Shown: positions 1 to 6,541, counted from the first letter of the stretch. The stretch: DNA of 8,361 nt from Angelakisella sp. (GCA_013316495.1 WSMP01000071.1:1-8361), one strand, 5' to 3'. A program made the numbers and translations. The notes: generated by a model not told the origin, from the sequence alone.

Positions 1-285
1 GAGGTAATCTCTGCCAATTCTGCTCATGTCCTTTGTGAGTACCAGAGCCACTTTTCCGGCCTCAATGTCGGCCACCAGCCGTTTCCACGCCGGTCTGTCG
101 AAGTTGCCGCCCGACCATCCGTCATCGGTGTAGTGGACGATATTGGAAAAGCTATGCTGGGCGGCGTAGCCTTCCAGGTATTTTTTCTGATTTACGATTG
201 AATTACTGTCCCCAGCGGATTCATCGTCACGAGAGAGTCTCTCGTATAAAGCCGTGATCTTTTCCTCAGTCTGTCTTGCGCTCAT
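1..285 (-). CDS. Large serine recombinase, N-terminal part (cut by window edge)
   Basis: This is the first 95 codons of a TnpX-like site-specific recombinase that would cut and join element ends. The translation begins MSARQTEEKITALYERLS. It carries the resolvase catalytic signature: Arg16 and nucleophile Ser18 in YERLSRDD, then KDMSRIGRDYL at residues 85-95 with the conserved Asp and two Arg. YTDDGWSGGNFDRP (52-65) is typical of the family. The start at 285 is supported by AAAGGAG upstream and by the ATGA overlap with the tnpW stop, implying translational coupling. The rest of the catalytic domain, the recombinase domain and the zinc ribbon lie to the left of the window. Compared with the second recombinase here it is clearly related but not identical, and its catalytic N-terminus is intact. 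Confidence 0.93.
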   Translation of the reverse strand, partial: MSARQTEEKITALYERLSRDDESAGDSNSIVNQKKYLEGYAAQHSFSNIVHYTDDGWSGGNFDRPAWKRLVADIEAGKVALVLTKDMSRIGRDYL

Positions 286-500
286 GACGCGCTCCTTTCA
301 GACTGACGGCTCATTTGTGGTGCATCCATTGTACCACGTTCCCCGCTGTTTTGCAGCCCCTCATTTCGAATCATCCGCAGAATTTTTTCCTCCAGCGTCT
401 CGCCGCCGTTGTCGGAAAAGACCACCTTTACCTTGTAGGTGGTGGAGCCGATACGCCGGGTCATATACTGATAATTTTGATTTTCGTTGTTTTTCGCCAT
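282..500 (-). CDS. tnpW: TnpW family transposon-encoded protein
   Basis: This 72-residue protein is recognised as the TnpW type found in Tn4451-like elements. The core RRIGSTTYKVKVVFSD, followed by GGETLEEKILRMIRNE, matches the small conserved TnpW domain. The function of TnpW is not established; it accompanies the recombinase. The start at 500 (MAKNNENQ) was chosen because AAAGGA lies five bases upstream. The open frame continues to 683, but no other ATG there has a ribosome binding site and the extra residues do not look like TnpW. Its TGA stop overlaps the ATG of the recombinase, so the two genes form a coupled operon. The polar C-terminal tail (after about residue 52) is low in complexity. 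Confidence 0.85.
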   Translation of the reverse strand: MAKNNENQNYQYMTRRIGSTTYKVKVVFSDNGGETLEEKILRMIRNEGLQNSGERGTMDAPQMSRQSERSAS

Positions 501-753
501 AGTGTCCTTTCTCATATCATTGAAATCCAAAATAGTAATTTCTGATATGGGAAGCCGTTTCCCCGAAGCAGTTCCTGACAGGCAAATCCCTTTGTTGGTG
601 CTGTGCCGTTGTGTCTCACCCTCGGTATGCTCGCTTTCGGTCATGGCATACTTCGCTGGCATGATAGCTGCTCGGACGGTCATTCAGTTGTCAGTCACAC
701 CACCTTTCTGCTTCTGGATTTTTGGTTATGTATGAGAAAGGAAAAGCAGATAC

Positions 754-788
754 AAAAAACCGCCCGCGGATTTTCTCCGCAGTCGGTT
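754..788 (-). terminator. Intrinsic terminator in a leader (attenuator-like)
   Basis: On the minus strand the sequence forms a hairpin with arms AACCGACTGCGGA and TCCGCGGGCGGTT, a short loop, and a run of six T. An outer 8-base pair, GCAGATAC upstream and GTATCTGC downstream of the T run, encloses the hairpin. It lies about 50 bases after the start site predicted from the promoter at 849-877. It would therefore stop most transcripts before tnpW unless read-through is induced. No clear leader peptide with a start codon and ribosome binding site is visible. Confidence 0.7.
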
Positions 789-830
789 ATGTATCTGCCA
801 ATGAGTCCAAATATGTTTATGTTGTATACC

Positions 831-846
831 AGTTCAATTATGAACT
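831..846. promoter_or_regulatory. Palindrome at the predicted transcription start
   Basis: AGTTCA-ATTA-TGAACT is a perfect 6-base inverted repeat with a 4-base spacer, lying two bases downstream of the -10 box (849-854, minus strand). It could be a repressor operator, or a small hairpin at the 5' end of the leader RNA that protects it. The sequence does not decide between these. Confidence 0.45.
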
Positions 847-848
847 CT

Positions 849-877
849 ATTGTAACCGCAACATCCGTTTCTGTCAA
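849..877 (-). promoter_or_regulatory. SigA-type promoter (TTGACA-N17-TACAAT)
   Basis: On the minus strand, TTGACA (877-872) and TACAAT (854-849) are separated by exactly 17 bases, close to the perfect vegetative promoter. Transcription would start near 842 and run through the leader hairpin towards tnpW and the recombinase. It lies downstream of the tnpV terminator, so it starts an independent transcription unit. Confidence 0.8.
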
Positions 878-940
878 GCCCTGCCGGAAAAATTTTTGAG
901 GAGACTGCAAATCAGCCATCCAGCGACAGCGCAAGGGCAA

Positions 941-987
941 AGAGAAAACTCCTGAAAGGCCCGCCCATATGGGGAGCCTCTCAGGAG
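941..987 (-). terminator. Rho-independent terminator after tnpV
   Basis: A long hairpin with arms CTCCTGA and TCAGGAG (949-955 and 981-987) continues inward through AGGC/GCCT-like and CCCATATGGG pairings. On the minus strand it is followed by TTTTCTCTTT. It lies 40 bases after the tnpV stop and fits as the end of that transcript. Confidence 0.7.
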
Positions 988-1027
988 CGTTCACATTTTC
1001 TTATCAGCGCAAATGCCGGAGTATCGG

Positions 1028-1414
1028 TCATGTATAGATCAGTTCACGCTTGATGCTTTCCTCGGCGCGGTTCACAATGCTGTTCATGGCCTTGACCCAT
1101 TCCCACCGTGACCGGCGTTTCAAGTCCTCTGTCACGCCCTCGGCGGCGGCCATCTGCCTGATGATGAGCCGATAGCGCTCCTGCGCCTGCTCGTTGAGAT
1201 TGGCAAGGTAGGTGTGCAGTCTGCCCGTCAAAATCAGGTGGTTGAGCAGAAGCGGGTTTGTTTCCTCCAGATAGGCCCAGTGCATCCGCCCCCATTTCCC
1301 GATGGAACGGTCATCGTCCTCCGGCAGTTCGACAGCCGGGATGTAGTAGTCCCCGACAAGGATGTAATTAAGGCCGTTCGCCTCGTCATGGATGCTTAGT
1401 GCCAATTCGTCCAT
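1028..1414 (-). CDS. tnpV: TnpV family transposon-encoded protein
   Basis: This 128-residue protein has the hallmarks of the TnpV family. They include the motif GDYYIPAVELPEDD (about 20-33), then IGKWGRMHWAYLEE, a helical middle with LANLNEQAQERYRLI, and the end EGVTEDLKRRSRWEWVKAMNSIVNRAEE followed by ELIY. TnpV is an accessory gene of Tn4451-like elements with no proven role. The start at 1414 (MDELALS) is preferred over the upstream in-frame ATG at 1432 because GGAGG lies just ahead of it. A hairpin terminator follows. Directly upstream is a short open frame that may be the remnant of a preceding gene. The length and both conserved ends suggest an intact protein. Confidence 0.88.
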   Translation of the reverse strand: MDELALSIHDEANGLNYILVGDYYIPAVELPEDDDRSIGKWGRMHWAYLEETNPLLLNHLILTGRLHTYLANLNEQAQERYRLIIRQMAAAEGVTEDLKRRSRWEWVKAMNSIVNRAEESIKRELIYT

Positions 1415-1467
1415 AGTGTTTTCCTCCGTCATTTCAGATATTTTCGGTAGCGGATACCGATAATACG

Positions 1468-3096
1468 ATGTGTTTTTCTCCTTTCTTACAACCGCAAGTT
1501 CTATTCACCACAAACGAGCCGCAGTCATATGTATTTGGTGGCAGAAACCACCCTCTACATATTACCTCTCAGAAGCGGATTCTGGAAGCCTACGCAAAAC
1601 AGAACGGCTTTTCCAACCTCAAATGGTACACGGACGACGGATTCTCCGGGGCAAATTTCCAAAGACCCGGCTTCCAGTCCATGCTTGCCGACATTGAAGC
1701 GGGGCTTGTGGGAACGGTTATCGTAAAGGATATGTCAAGGTTAGGGCGGAACTACTTACAAGTGGGAATGTACACGGAAATGATTTTCCCACAGAACGGC
1801 GTCCGTTTCATTGCAATCAATGACGGCGTTGACAGCGCACAGGGCGACAACGATTTTGCCCCCTTGCGTAACATTTTTAACGAATGGCTGGTGAGGGATA
1901 CGAGCAAGAAAATCAAGGCAGTCAAGAGGTCAAAAGGCATGAGCGGGAAGCCCGTCACAAGCAAGCCCGTATATGGCTACCTCATGGACGAGGACGAAAA
2001 TTTCATCATTGACGGGGAAGCCGCCCCCGTGGTAAAGCAGATATACAGCCTTTGCCTTGCCGGGAACGGTCCGACCAAGATAGCCCGTATGCTTGCCGAG
2101 CAGCAAATCCCCACGCCGGGAACGCTGGAATACCGCCGGACGGGAAGCACCCGCCGTTACCACCCCGGCTATGAGTGCAGGTGGGCGACAAACACCGTGG
2201 CGCATATCCTTGAAAACCGGGAATACACGGGCTGCCTTGTGAACTTCAAGACCGAGAAAGTGTCCTATAAGGTGAAGCAAAGCAAAGAGAACCCCGTGGA
2301 AAAACAGGCAATCTTTGAGAACCACCACGAGGCAATCATTGACCGGGAAACATGGGAGCGTGTGCAGGAGCTACGCAAGCAGCGCAAACGCCCCAACCGC
2401 TATGATGAAGTGGGTTTGTTCTCCGGCATACTCTTTTGTGCCGATTGCGGCAGCGTCATGTACCAGCAGAGATACCAGACGGACAAACGGCGGCAGGACT
2501 GCTACATATGCGGCAGCTACAAGAAACGCACGGCAGACTGTACGGCGCACTTTATCCGTACCGACCTCTTGACCGCCGGAGTGACCGAGAACCTACGGAA
2601 AGTCACCAGCTACGCCGCCAAGCACGAAGCCCGGTTTATGAAGCTGTTGACCGAGCAGACCGAGGACGGGAGCAAACGCCGGAACGCCGCCAAGAAGAAA
2701 GAGCTGGAAGCGGCAGAAAAGCGGATTGCGGAACTCTCCGCTATCTTCAAGCGGCTGTATGAGGACAGCGTGACCGGGCGCATATCGGACGAGCGTTTCA
2801 CGGAGCTTTCGGCAGACTACGAAGCCGAGCAAAAGGAACTGAAAGAGCGTGCCGCCGTTCTGCAGGGCGAGCTTTCAAAGACACTGGAAGCCACGGCGAA
2901 CGCCGAGAAGTTTATGAAAGTAGTACGCAAGTACACCAGCTTTGAGGAACTCACCCCTACCCTGTTACGGGAGTTTGTGGAGAAAATCGTAATCCACGAA
3001 TCGGAAGCCCTTGACGGGAAACGCCGGGGGAAGCTCCGCAGACAGGAAATCGAAATCTATTACTCTTTTGTCGGCAAGGTAGAGTTGCCCGACTAA
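1468..3096 (+). pseudogene. 5'-truncated large serine recombinase lacking the catalytic serine
   Basis: The frame is open for 542 residues, but residues 1-31 bear no likeness to recombinases. Homology starts at residue 32 (base 1561, ITSQKRILEAYAKQNGF). It then runs through YTDDGFSGANFQRP, KDMSRLGRNYL (87-97), the recombinase domain (about 165-300), a zinc ribbon (Cys324, Cys327, Cys345, Cys348, Cys358), a charged coiled coil (about 400-475) and a C-terminal DUF4368-like part ending FVGKVELPD. Aligned with the recombinase at 1-285, about 30 residues are missing, including the strand with the YxRLS nucleophile. The ATG at 1468 has no ribosome binding site. The product should be unable to cut DNA. 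A DNA-binding remnant remains possible. The gene was probably broken by an insertion or deletion at about 1560. Confidence 0.85.
1529..1560. repeat. Inverted repeat abutting the recombinase truncation point
   Basis: The sequence pairs ATGTA (1529-1533) with TACAT (1556-1560) and GGTGG (1537-1541) with CCACC (1548-1552). This forms an imperfect 32-base palindrome with a CAGAAA loop. Base 1561 is the first base at which the following frame resembles serine recombinases. The position suggests a recombination end, or a binding site at an element end, but this is inference. Confidence 0.5.
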
Positions 3097-3103
3097 AGCC
3101 CGA

Positions 3104-3145
3104 CCCGTCCGGCAGTCAGCCGGACAGGGAACGGCAAAATTTTTT
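3104..3145 (+). terminator. Weak terminator-like hairpin after the recombinase
   Basis: GTCCGGC-AGTCA-GCCGGAC (3107-3125) is a perfect 7-base stem, extended by CCC/GGG with one bulge. Six T follow, but only about 10 bases later, so it is not a canonical terminator. It starts seven bases after the recombinase stop and could equally be part of the element end. Confidence 0.4.
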
Positions 3146-3154
3146 ACACTTCTT

Positions 3155-3937
3155 TTACTTCTCTATCTCACATGAGCAAAGGCGCATGTTCTCCACCTTT
3201 TCCGCAAAGGTGTCCCGGCGGCGAACCGTCCGCCCCGCCTCCTGGCGGTTCTCCTCTTCCTCCACCTGGGCGGAGCCCAGCATGATGAGCTTGCCCCTGT
3301 CCTTGGGGCTCATAAGGATGAGGCAGAGGGGCACCAGCACCAGCATCCCCGCAAAGCAAAGGAGATTGAAGCTGCTGAAAACCGTCTCCCCCAGGGGGAC
3401 CACCCCCATGTCCGCTTCGAAGGTGTGGCCGGCAGCGGCAATCCACAGGGGCACCGCCCCAGTGAGGCCCATTTCGTAGGTGATGATGCCGGAATAGCCC
3501 CCGGCGGCCAGCAGGGGCAGGTGGTAGGGCGCCCCTTTCCGGGAGAGCTGCACCGCCGTTTCCTTCGCCAGAAAGGCCCCGGCGATGAGGCCGATGCCCC
3601 AGTTGACAAACCACAGCACCAGGGTGGTTACCGAAAGCATCAGCACCGCCCCCGCCGCGCTTTTGGGGATGCTGCACAGGCGGGTCATCCCCCGTTTCAC
3701 CGCTGGGGACTGGGCCAGGCAGGCCCCGGCGATGAGGCCGAAGGCCACCTGCATGGTAAAGGAGATAAGCTCCCAGAAGCCCTTGGACCAGTTTTCCACC
3801 ACCTGGATGGGGGTGGTGGGGGTAAGGGCCAGGGCCAGAAGGCCGACAATGAGGGTTAGGATAATGGCGATAACCAGGGGGTCCGGCAGGGCCTTGCGAA
3901 TCCAAACCTCAAACTTCTGTCCGATTTTTACCAGCAT
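3155..3937 (-). pseudogene. AtoE-family short-chain fatty acid transporter, 3' end lost to element insertion
   Basis: The start MLVKIGQKFEVWIRKALPDPLV and later parts such as FVNWGIGLIAGAFLAKE (110-126) and GGYSGIITYEMGLTGAVPLW (146-165) identify the AtoE-type family. AtoE is a membrane carrier linked to short-chain fatty acid uptake. Hydrophobic segments lie at about 20-40, 58-75, 94-124, 138-170 and 188-209. The family is about 440-460 residues long; this frame stops at 260. The last matching residues are TFAEKVENMRL (243-253). The final CSCEIEK is encoded by element DNA and ends at a TAA. The start has a GAGGAGG ribosome binding site and lies 23 bases after the synthase-like gene, so the two form one operon. 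Losing the C-terminal membrane half should abolish transport. The missing half is expected beyond the far end of the element. Confidence 0.85.
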
Positions 3938-3960
3938 CTTTCTTCCTCCTCTTTGTTGTA

Positions 3961-5181
3961 TTATGTGTTCCGGTCCTTCACTTTCTGCGCCAGCTCTGCA
4001 AATTTTTCCAGGGACACCAGCCCCTTCTTCCCAAGGGAGAGCTCCTTTACCCGCTCCAGCAGCTCCCGGTTCAGAGCGTCGTTTTGGCTGTCCATCCCCA
4101 GGCGCTCCAGAGCCATCTCCACCGAGGCGATGCCGCTGTTCTTCCCCAAAACCGTCTCGGTCTCCGGGTGGCCGGTGAGGCTGTAAAGGTAGGGGAGAAT
4201 CTCCAAGGGCTCCTTCTGGTAGATGTTTTTATACCAGGCGGCGATAATCCCCGATTCGATGCTGGAAATCCCCTCCCCGGTGATGCCCCGGTTGGGGCGG
4301 TCCACCGTGCCGGCGATTTTTCGCACCAGCTGCGCCGTCCCATAGATTTTGCTGTAATCCAGCCCCAGGTCCACCCCGTACATGGTCAGGAGGGTGAGGG
4401 CCACCTCCTCGTAGGAAGCGTTGCCGGCCCGCTCCCCCAGGGAAGCTACCGTTGTGTGGGCCACATCCGCCCCCGCCGCCAGGGCTAGTATCGTATTGGC
4501 GCTGCCCATGCCAAAATCGTCGTGGAAGTGGACCTCGATGGGCTTTTTCACCGCCTCCTTCATCCTGCGGATGGCGTAGGGGATGCTGCTGGGGGAAAGG
4601 ACCCCGATGGTATCCACGCACCCCAAGGCGTCCATGTGCCCCTCCCTGGCCACCGTCCCGATGAGCTTTAAAAACCAATCAAAATCCGCCCGGCTGCCGT
4701 CGATGGGGAAAAAGACCGTGTAAAGGCCCTTCTCTTTCGCGTACCGGGTGGCCTCCACCGAAAGCTCCACCACCCTTTCCAGGCTCCAGCCGTAGGCCTT
4801 TTCAATAAAATGCTGGCTGGAGGGAATCTCGATGACCACCCCGTCCACGCCGCAATCGGCGGCCCGGTCCACATCGCTTTTGGTGCACCGGGCAAAGGCA
4901 AAGACCTTCGGGCCCAGCTTTCGCTTCACAATCTCCCGCACCGCTTTCTCGTCGGAGGGGGAGATGGCGGGCATCCCCGCTTCGATGCGGTGGACCCCCA
5001 CCTCCGCCAGCTTTTCGGCAATCGCCAGCTTGTCCTCCCAGGTGAAAACCACCCCCGCCTGCTGCTCCCCGTCCCGGAGGGTCACGTCATGGAGCTGGAG
5101 CCTGTCTGAAAAGTGCAGCTCCTTCCTCACATCCGGCGCGAAGTTCCAGGGGCTGGTGAACCAGCGTTCTGTCTTCCACAT
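3961..5181 (-). CDS. Homocitrate/isopropylmalate synthase-like DRE-TIM family enzyme
   Basis: This 406-residue TIM-barrel enzyme has LHDVTLRDGEQQAG (30-43), with the catalytic Arg36 and metal-binding Asp37. The metal pair is His218 and His220 in VHFHDDFGMGSANT, and the SLGERAGNA loop carries Asn254. The late LGKNSG resembles the GKHSG of homocitrate synthases. These features favour Claisen-type condensation of acetyl-CoA with a 2-oxo acid, or the reverse cleavage. HMG-CoA-lyase-like chemistry cannot be excluded. It lacks the LeuA regulatory domain. The start at 5181 is chosen because AAAGGAAG lies upstream; an in-frame ATG at 5220 overlaps the operator. It heads an operon with the broken AtoE-type carrier. 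That pairing, and the lack of leucine or nitrogenase genes, suggests a catabolic role, but the substrate cannot be read from sequence. Confidence 0.85.
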   Translation of the reverse strand: MWKTERWFTSPWNFAPDVRKELHFSDRLQLHDVTLRDGEQQAGVVFTWEDKLAIAEKLAEVGVHRIEAGMPAISPSDEKAVREIVKRKLGPKVFAFARCTKSDVDRAADCGVDGVVIEIPSSQHFIEKAYGWSLERVVELSVEATRYAKEKGLYTVFFPIDGSRADFDWFLKLIGTVAREGHMDALGCVDTIGVLSPSSIPYAIRRMKEAVKKPIEVHFHDDFGMGSANTILALAAGADVAHTTVASLGERAGNASYEEVALTLLTMYGVDLGLDYSKIYGTAQLVRKIAGTVDRPNRGITGEGISSIESGIIAAWYKNIYQKEPLEILPYLYSLTGHPETETVLGKNSGIASVEMALERLGMDSQNDALNRELLERVKELSLGKKGLVSLEKFAELAQKVKDRNT

Positions 5182-5209
5182 CCGTACCACTTCCTTTCTG
5201 TCAATATGT

Positions 5210-5220
5210 TTGTCTGACAA
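5210..5220. promoter_or_regulatory. GntR/FadR-type operator upstream of the synthase-like gene
   Basis: TTGTCTGACAA is a perfect palindrome around one central base. It fits the known binding pattern of FadR-subfamily GntR regulators (yGTM-N0/1-KACr). It starts five bases downstream of the -10 box and covers the expected start site, so a bound protein would block transcription. A second match lies at 6326-6336, and a GntR regulator of the FCD class is encoded nearby. Both copies are followed on the minus strand by TATTGAC. Confidence 0.7.
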
Positions 5221-5224
5221 TCTT

Positions 5225-5230
5225 ATTATA
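5225..5230 (-). promoter_or_regulatory. -10 box for the synthase-like/AtoE operon
   Basis: TATAAT on the minus strand, about 45 bases upstream of the chosen start codon. The -35 region at the usual distance (TAGCGC) is poor, so an activator, possibly the LysR protein, may be needed. Confidence 0.6.
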
Positions 5231-5359
5231 CGCTAACTAGATAAAAAGCGCTATTGACAGATTGTAACAAATTTCTTCCTTTCCTTTTCCGCTTCAGACA
5301 AAAAAACTGGAAAGAGCGCCAAAAAACCGAATCCCTATTTGTGCCAACTGCCGGACGGC

Positions 5360-5396
5360 AAAAAAAGCGGCGGGATTTTCTCCCTGCCGCTTTTTT
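5360..5396 (-). terminator. Bidirectional intrinsic terminator after the DUF6282 gene
   Basis: AAAAAAGCGGCGGGA pairs with TCCCTGCCGCTTTTTT with one bulged base and a TTTTC loop. A-runs and T-runs on both sides make it work in either direction. On the minus strand it starts 18 bases after the DUF6282 gene stop and separates that gene from the synthase-like operon. Confidence 0.88.
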
Positions 5397-5414
5397 CCCT
5401 GCCCCTGCTTTTTT

Positions 5415-6299
5415 CTAGCGCCCCGCCAGGTATTTGGGAATCTCCCGGTTCATCCGGTGGACCGCCTCCGGAGTGAAACCATTTTCCACCAGTCTTTTGG
5501 AAAAGTCCAAAATTCCCTCGTCGGGGTAGACGTTCTTCTTCTGCCCCAAATCGCTGCTGATGAACACCCGCTCCGGGTCGGCGCGGCGGATCTGCTCCAG
5601 CATAACGGCAAAATCCACCTTCCCGGTGGCGTAGGTGGTATAGCAGTGCTCCAGGAAGGCCCCGCAGGCCAGCAGCTCCTGCTGCTCCTCCAGGGTGTAA
5701 AAGGTGCTGGGGAAGTTCACATGGGTGATAATCAGCTTTCGCAGCCCCATCTCCTTGGCGGCGCGGGCCAGGGCAAAGGTCTCCTGGTGGGAGATATGGC
5801 CGGTGGCCACCGCCATATCATGGCTGCGGGCAATGGCCAAAATCTCCAGCACCTCCTGGCGCAGAGCCCCCTCCTCCAGGAGGCGGATGGTGGGATTTTG
5901 GATTTGGTTTTGCTCCAGCTCCAGGATGATATTGGCCCAGAAAGGCAGTTTTTCCGGCCAGGAGTCCCCGAAAATATGCTCCCGCTCGTAGGCGGAATCG
6001 CAGGTGGGCATCCAAATGAGCTTCGCCCCCGACCGTGCCGCCAGCTCCACCGCGGCGGGGTTCAGCCCCCCTACGGTGCTGTTCAGCACCAAGGAGCCCA
6101 GAAAATCGCAGTCCGGCTGGACCGCCCGGAGCAGCTCCGCCCGCTCCCCGGTGCAAAAGTAGTGGGACTTGATGCAGTACCCGCCCATACCGGCGGCGGC
6201 AATCCGGCGGCCCATCTCCAGGTCATCCAGCTTTCTGGGCAGCACGTCCGGCGCGCTGTGGACGTGGAGATCATAGGCCCCCTGTATCAGCTCTTTCAT
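5415..6299 (-). CDS. DUF6282-type amidohydrolase-fold protein
   Basis: This 294-residue protein starts MKELIQGAYDLHVHSAPDVL and resembles the DUF6282 family, a metal-dependent TIM-barrel group with no assigned substrate. Likely metal ligands are His12 and His14 (DLHVH), Lys44 or His46 (IKSHY), His168 or His171 (GHISH), His193 (THVNFP) and Asp250 (SSDLGQ). This matches the amidohydrolase pattern HxH...K...H...H...D. LNSTVGGLNPAAVE (72-85) and WMPT (96-99) are family-typical. Its start at 6299 has GGAGGG five bases upstream; the open frame extends to 6443 but that extra part is promoter DNA. It is cytoplasmic, with no signal peptide. It is transcribed alone, under an operator nearly the same as that of the synthase-like gene, so both probably act in one pathway. 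Hydrolysis of an amide, lactone or cyclic substrate is a guess. Confidence 0.82.
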   Translation of the reverse strand: MKELIQGAYDLHVHSAPDVLPRKLDDLEMGRRIAAAGMGGYCIKSHYFCTGERAELLRAVQPDCDFLGSLVLNSTVGGLNPAAVELAARSGAKLIWMPTCDSAYEREHIFGDSWPEKLPFWANIILELEQNQIQNPTIRLLEEGALRQEVLEILAIARSHDMAVATGHISHQETFALARAAKEMGLRKLIITHVNFPSTFYTLEEQQELLACGAFLEHCYTTYATGKVDFAVMLEQIRRADPERVFISSDLGQKKNVYPDEGILDFSKRLVENGFTPEAVHRMNREIPKYLAGR

Positions 6300-6325
6300 A
6301 GCACCCTCCAAATTAGTAGTCAATA

Positions 6326-6336
6326 TTGTAGGACAA
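6326..6336. promoter_or_regulatory. GntR/FadR-type operator upstream of the DUF6282 gene
   Basis: TTGTAGGACAA (minus strand TTGTCCTACAA) fits the FadR-subfamily pattern yGTM-N-KACr. On the minus strand its context ATTGTCCTACAATATTGAC closely matches the site at 5210-5220. It lies about 9-19 bases after the predicted start site, a position suited to repression. Confidence 0.65.
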
Positions 6337-6350
6337 TCTTTCCTGCAATA

Positions 6351-6380
6351 ACTATAACACCGGGGAGGGCAGCGCGTCAA
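6351..6380 (-). promoter_or_regulatory. Promoter of the DUF6282 gene (TTGACG-N18-TATAGT)
   Basis: On the minus strand TTGACG (6380-6375) and TATAGT (6356-6351) are spaced by 18 bases. The predicted start is near 6344, giving a leader of about 45 bases that contains the operator and the GGAGGG ribosome binding site. Confidence 0.65.
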
Positions 6381-6507
6381 TCCCCCCGGAAAATTTTTTG
6401 GCGGGGCTCCGAATCCCAGGGACCTTCCCAGAGAAGTGGCCAAACCACACAGCTTTCCCTATTAAATTTGCTGTGTTATTGAAACCTTATTGGCATTCTT
6501 CTTTTTG

Positions 6508-6541
6508 CTTCTTTTTCTTCTTTTGCAAGAAGAAAAAGAAG
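6508..6541. repeat. Perfect 15-bp purine/pyrimidine hairpin
   Basis: CTTCTTTTTCTTCTT and AAGAAGAAAAAGAAG are perfectly complementary around a TTGC loop. The outer 13 bases of each arm also read the same in both directions (mirror repeat), so the duplex could form triplex-type structures. No T run follows on either strand, so it is not a standard terminator. Copies of ATTGGCAT at 6489-6496 and 6564-6571 flank it in direct orientation. Confidence 0.7.

Larger units (their letters stand above)
501..1027 (-). other. Non-coding control region between tnpV and tnpW
   Basis: This 527-base stretch has no convincing gene. On the minus strand, in order of transcription, it holds the terminator of tnpV (941-987), a consensus promoter (849-877), a palindrome at the start site (831-846), a leader with a terminator hairpin (754-788), and about 250 bases with no recognisable coding content before tnpW. 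A 6-base inverted repeat, GTATGC...GCATAC, occurs near 627-653. In Tn4451 a chloramphenicol resistance gene follows tnpV, so this is a plausible cargo position that is empty here (inference). Confidence 0.6.
1..3178. mobile_element. Integrative/mobilizable element of Tn4451/TnpX type (partial, right end in window)
   Basis: The stretch carries two large serine recombinases, tnpV and tnpW, a gene set typical of Tn4451-like elements of Clostridia. Its right end is placed near 3167-3178. There the reading frame of the chromosomal AtoE-type gene stops matching its family, and a short AT-rich sequence from downstream of the recombinase begins. The left end lies outside the window. Base composition is visibly lower in GC than in the chromosomal part to the right. 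The two recombinases point away from each other and the second is truncated. The region may therefore be a composite or nested element rather than one intact unit. The exact boundary is inferred; no empty-site sequence is available to prove it. Confidence 0.65.

Noticed and set aside
501..683. Upstream extension of the tnpW open frame (133 residues in all)
   Set aside because: The extra codons lack a ribosome binding site and show no likeness to TnpW; the AAAGGA before 500 fixes the start there.
695..994. 99-codon minus-strand open frame between tnpV and tnpW
   Set aside because: It runs across a terminator, a promoter and an attenuator hairpin, has no ribosome binding site, and its sequence is explained by those elements.
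1470..1486. AAAGGAG on the minus strand upstream of tnpV as the start signal of a further small gene
   Set aside because: No ATG, GTG or TTG follows at a usable distance before a stop; it may be left from a lost gene but cannot be supported.
3168..3905. Long open frames in other phases over the AtoE-type gene
   Set aside because: Pro/Gly/His-rich translations typical of wrong frames in high-GC DNA; the AtoE frame has membrane segments, family motifs and a ribosome binding site.
5457..6482. 341-codon plus-strand open frame opposite the DUF6282 gene
   Set aside because: It is the antisense shadow of a GC-rich gene: repetitive Gly/Gln/Leu content, no ribosome binding site, and it extends into promoter DNA.
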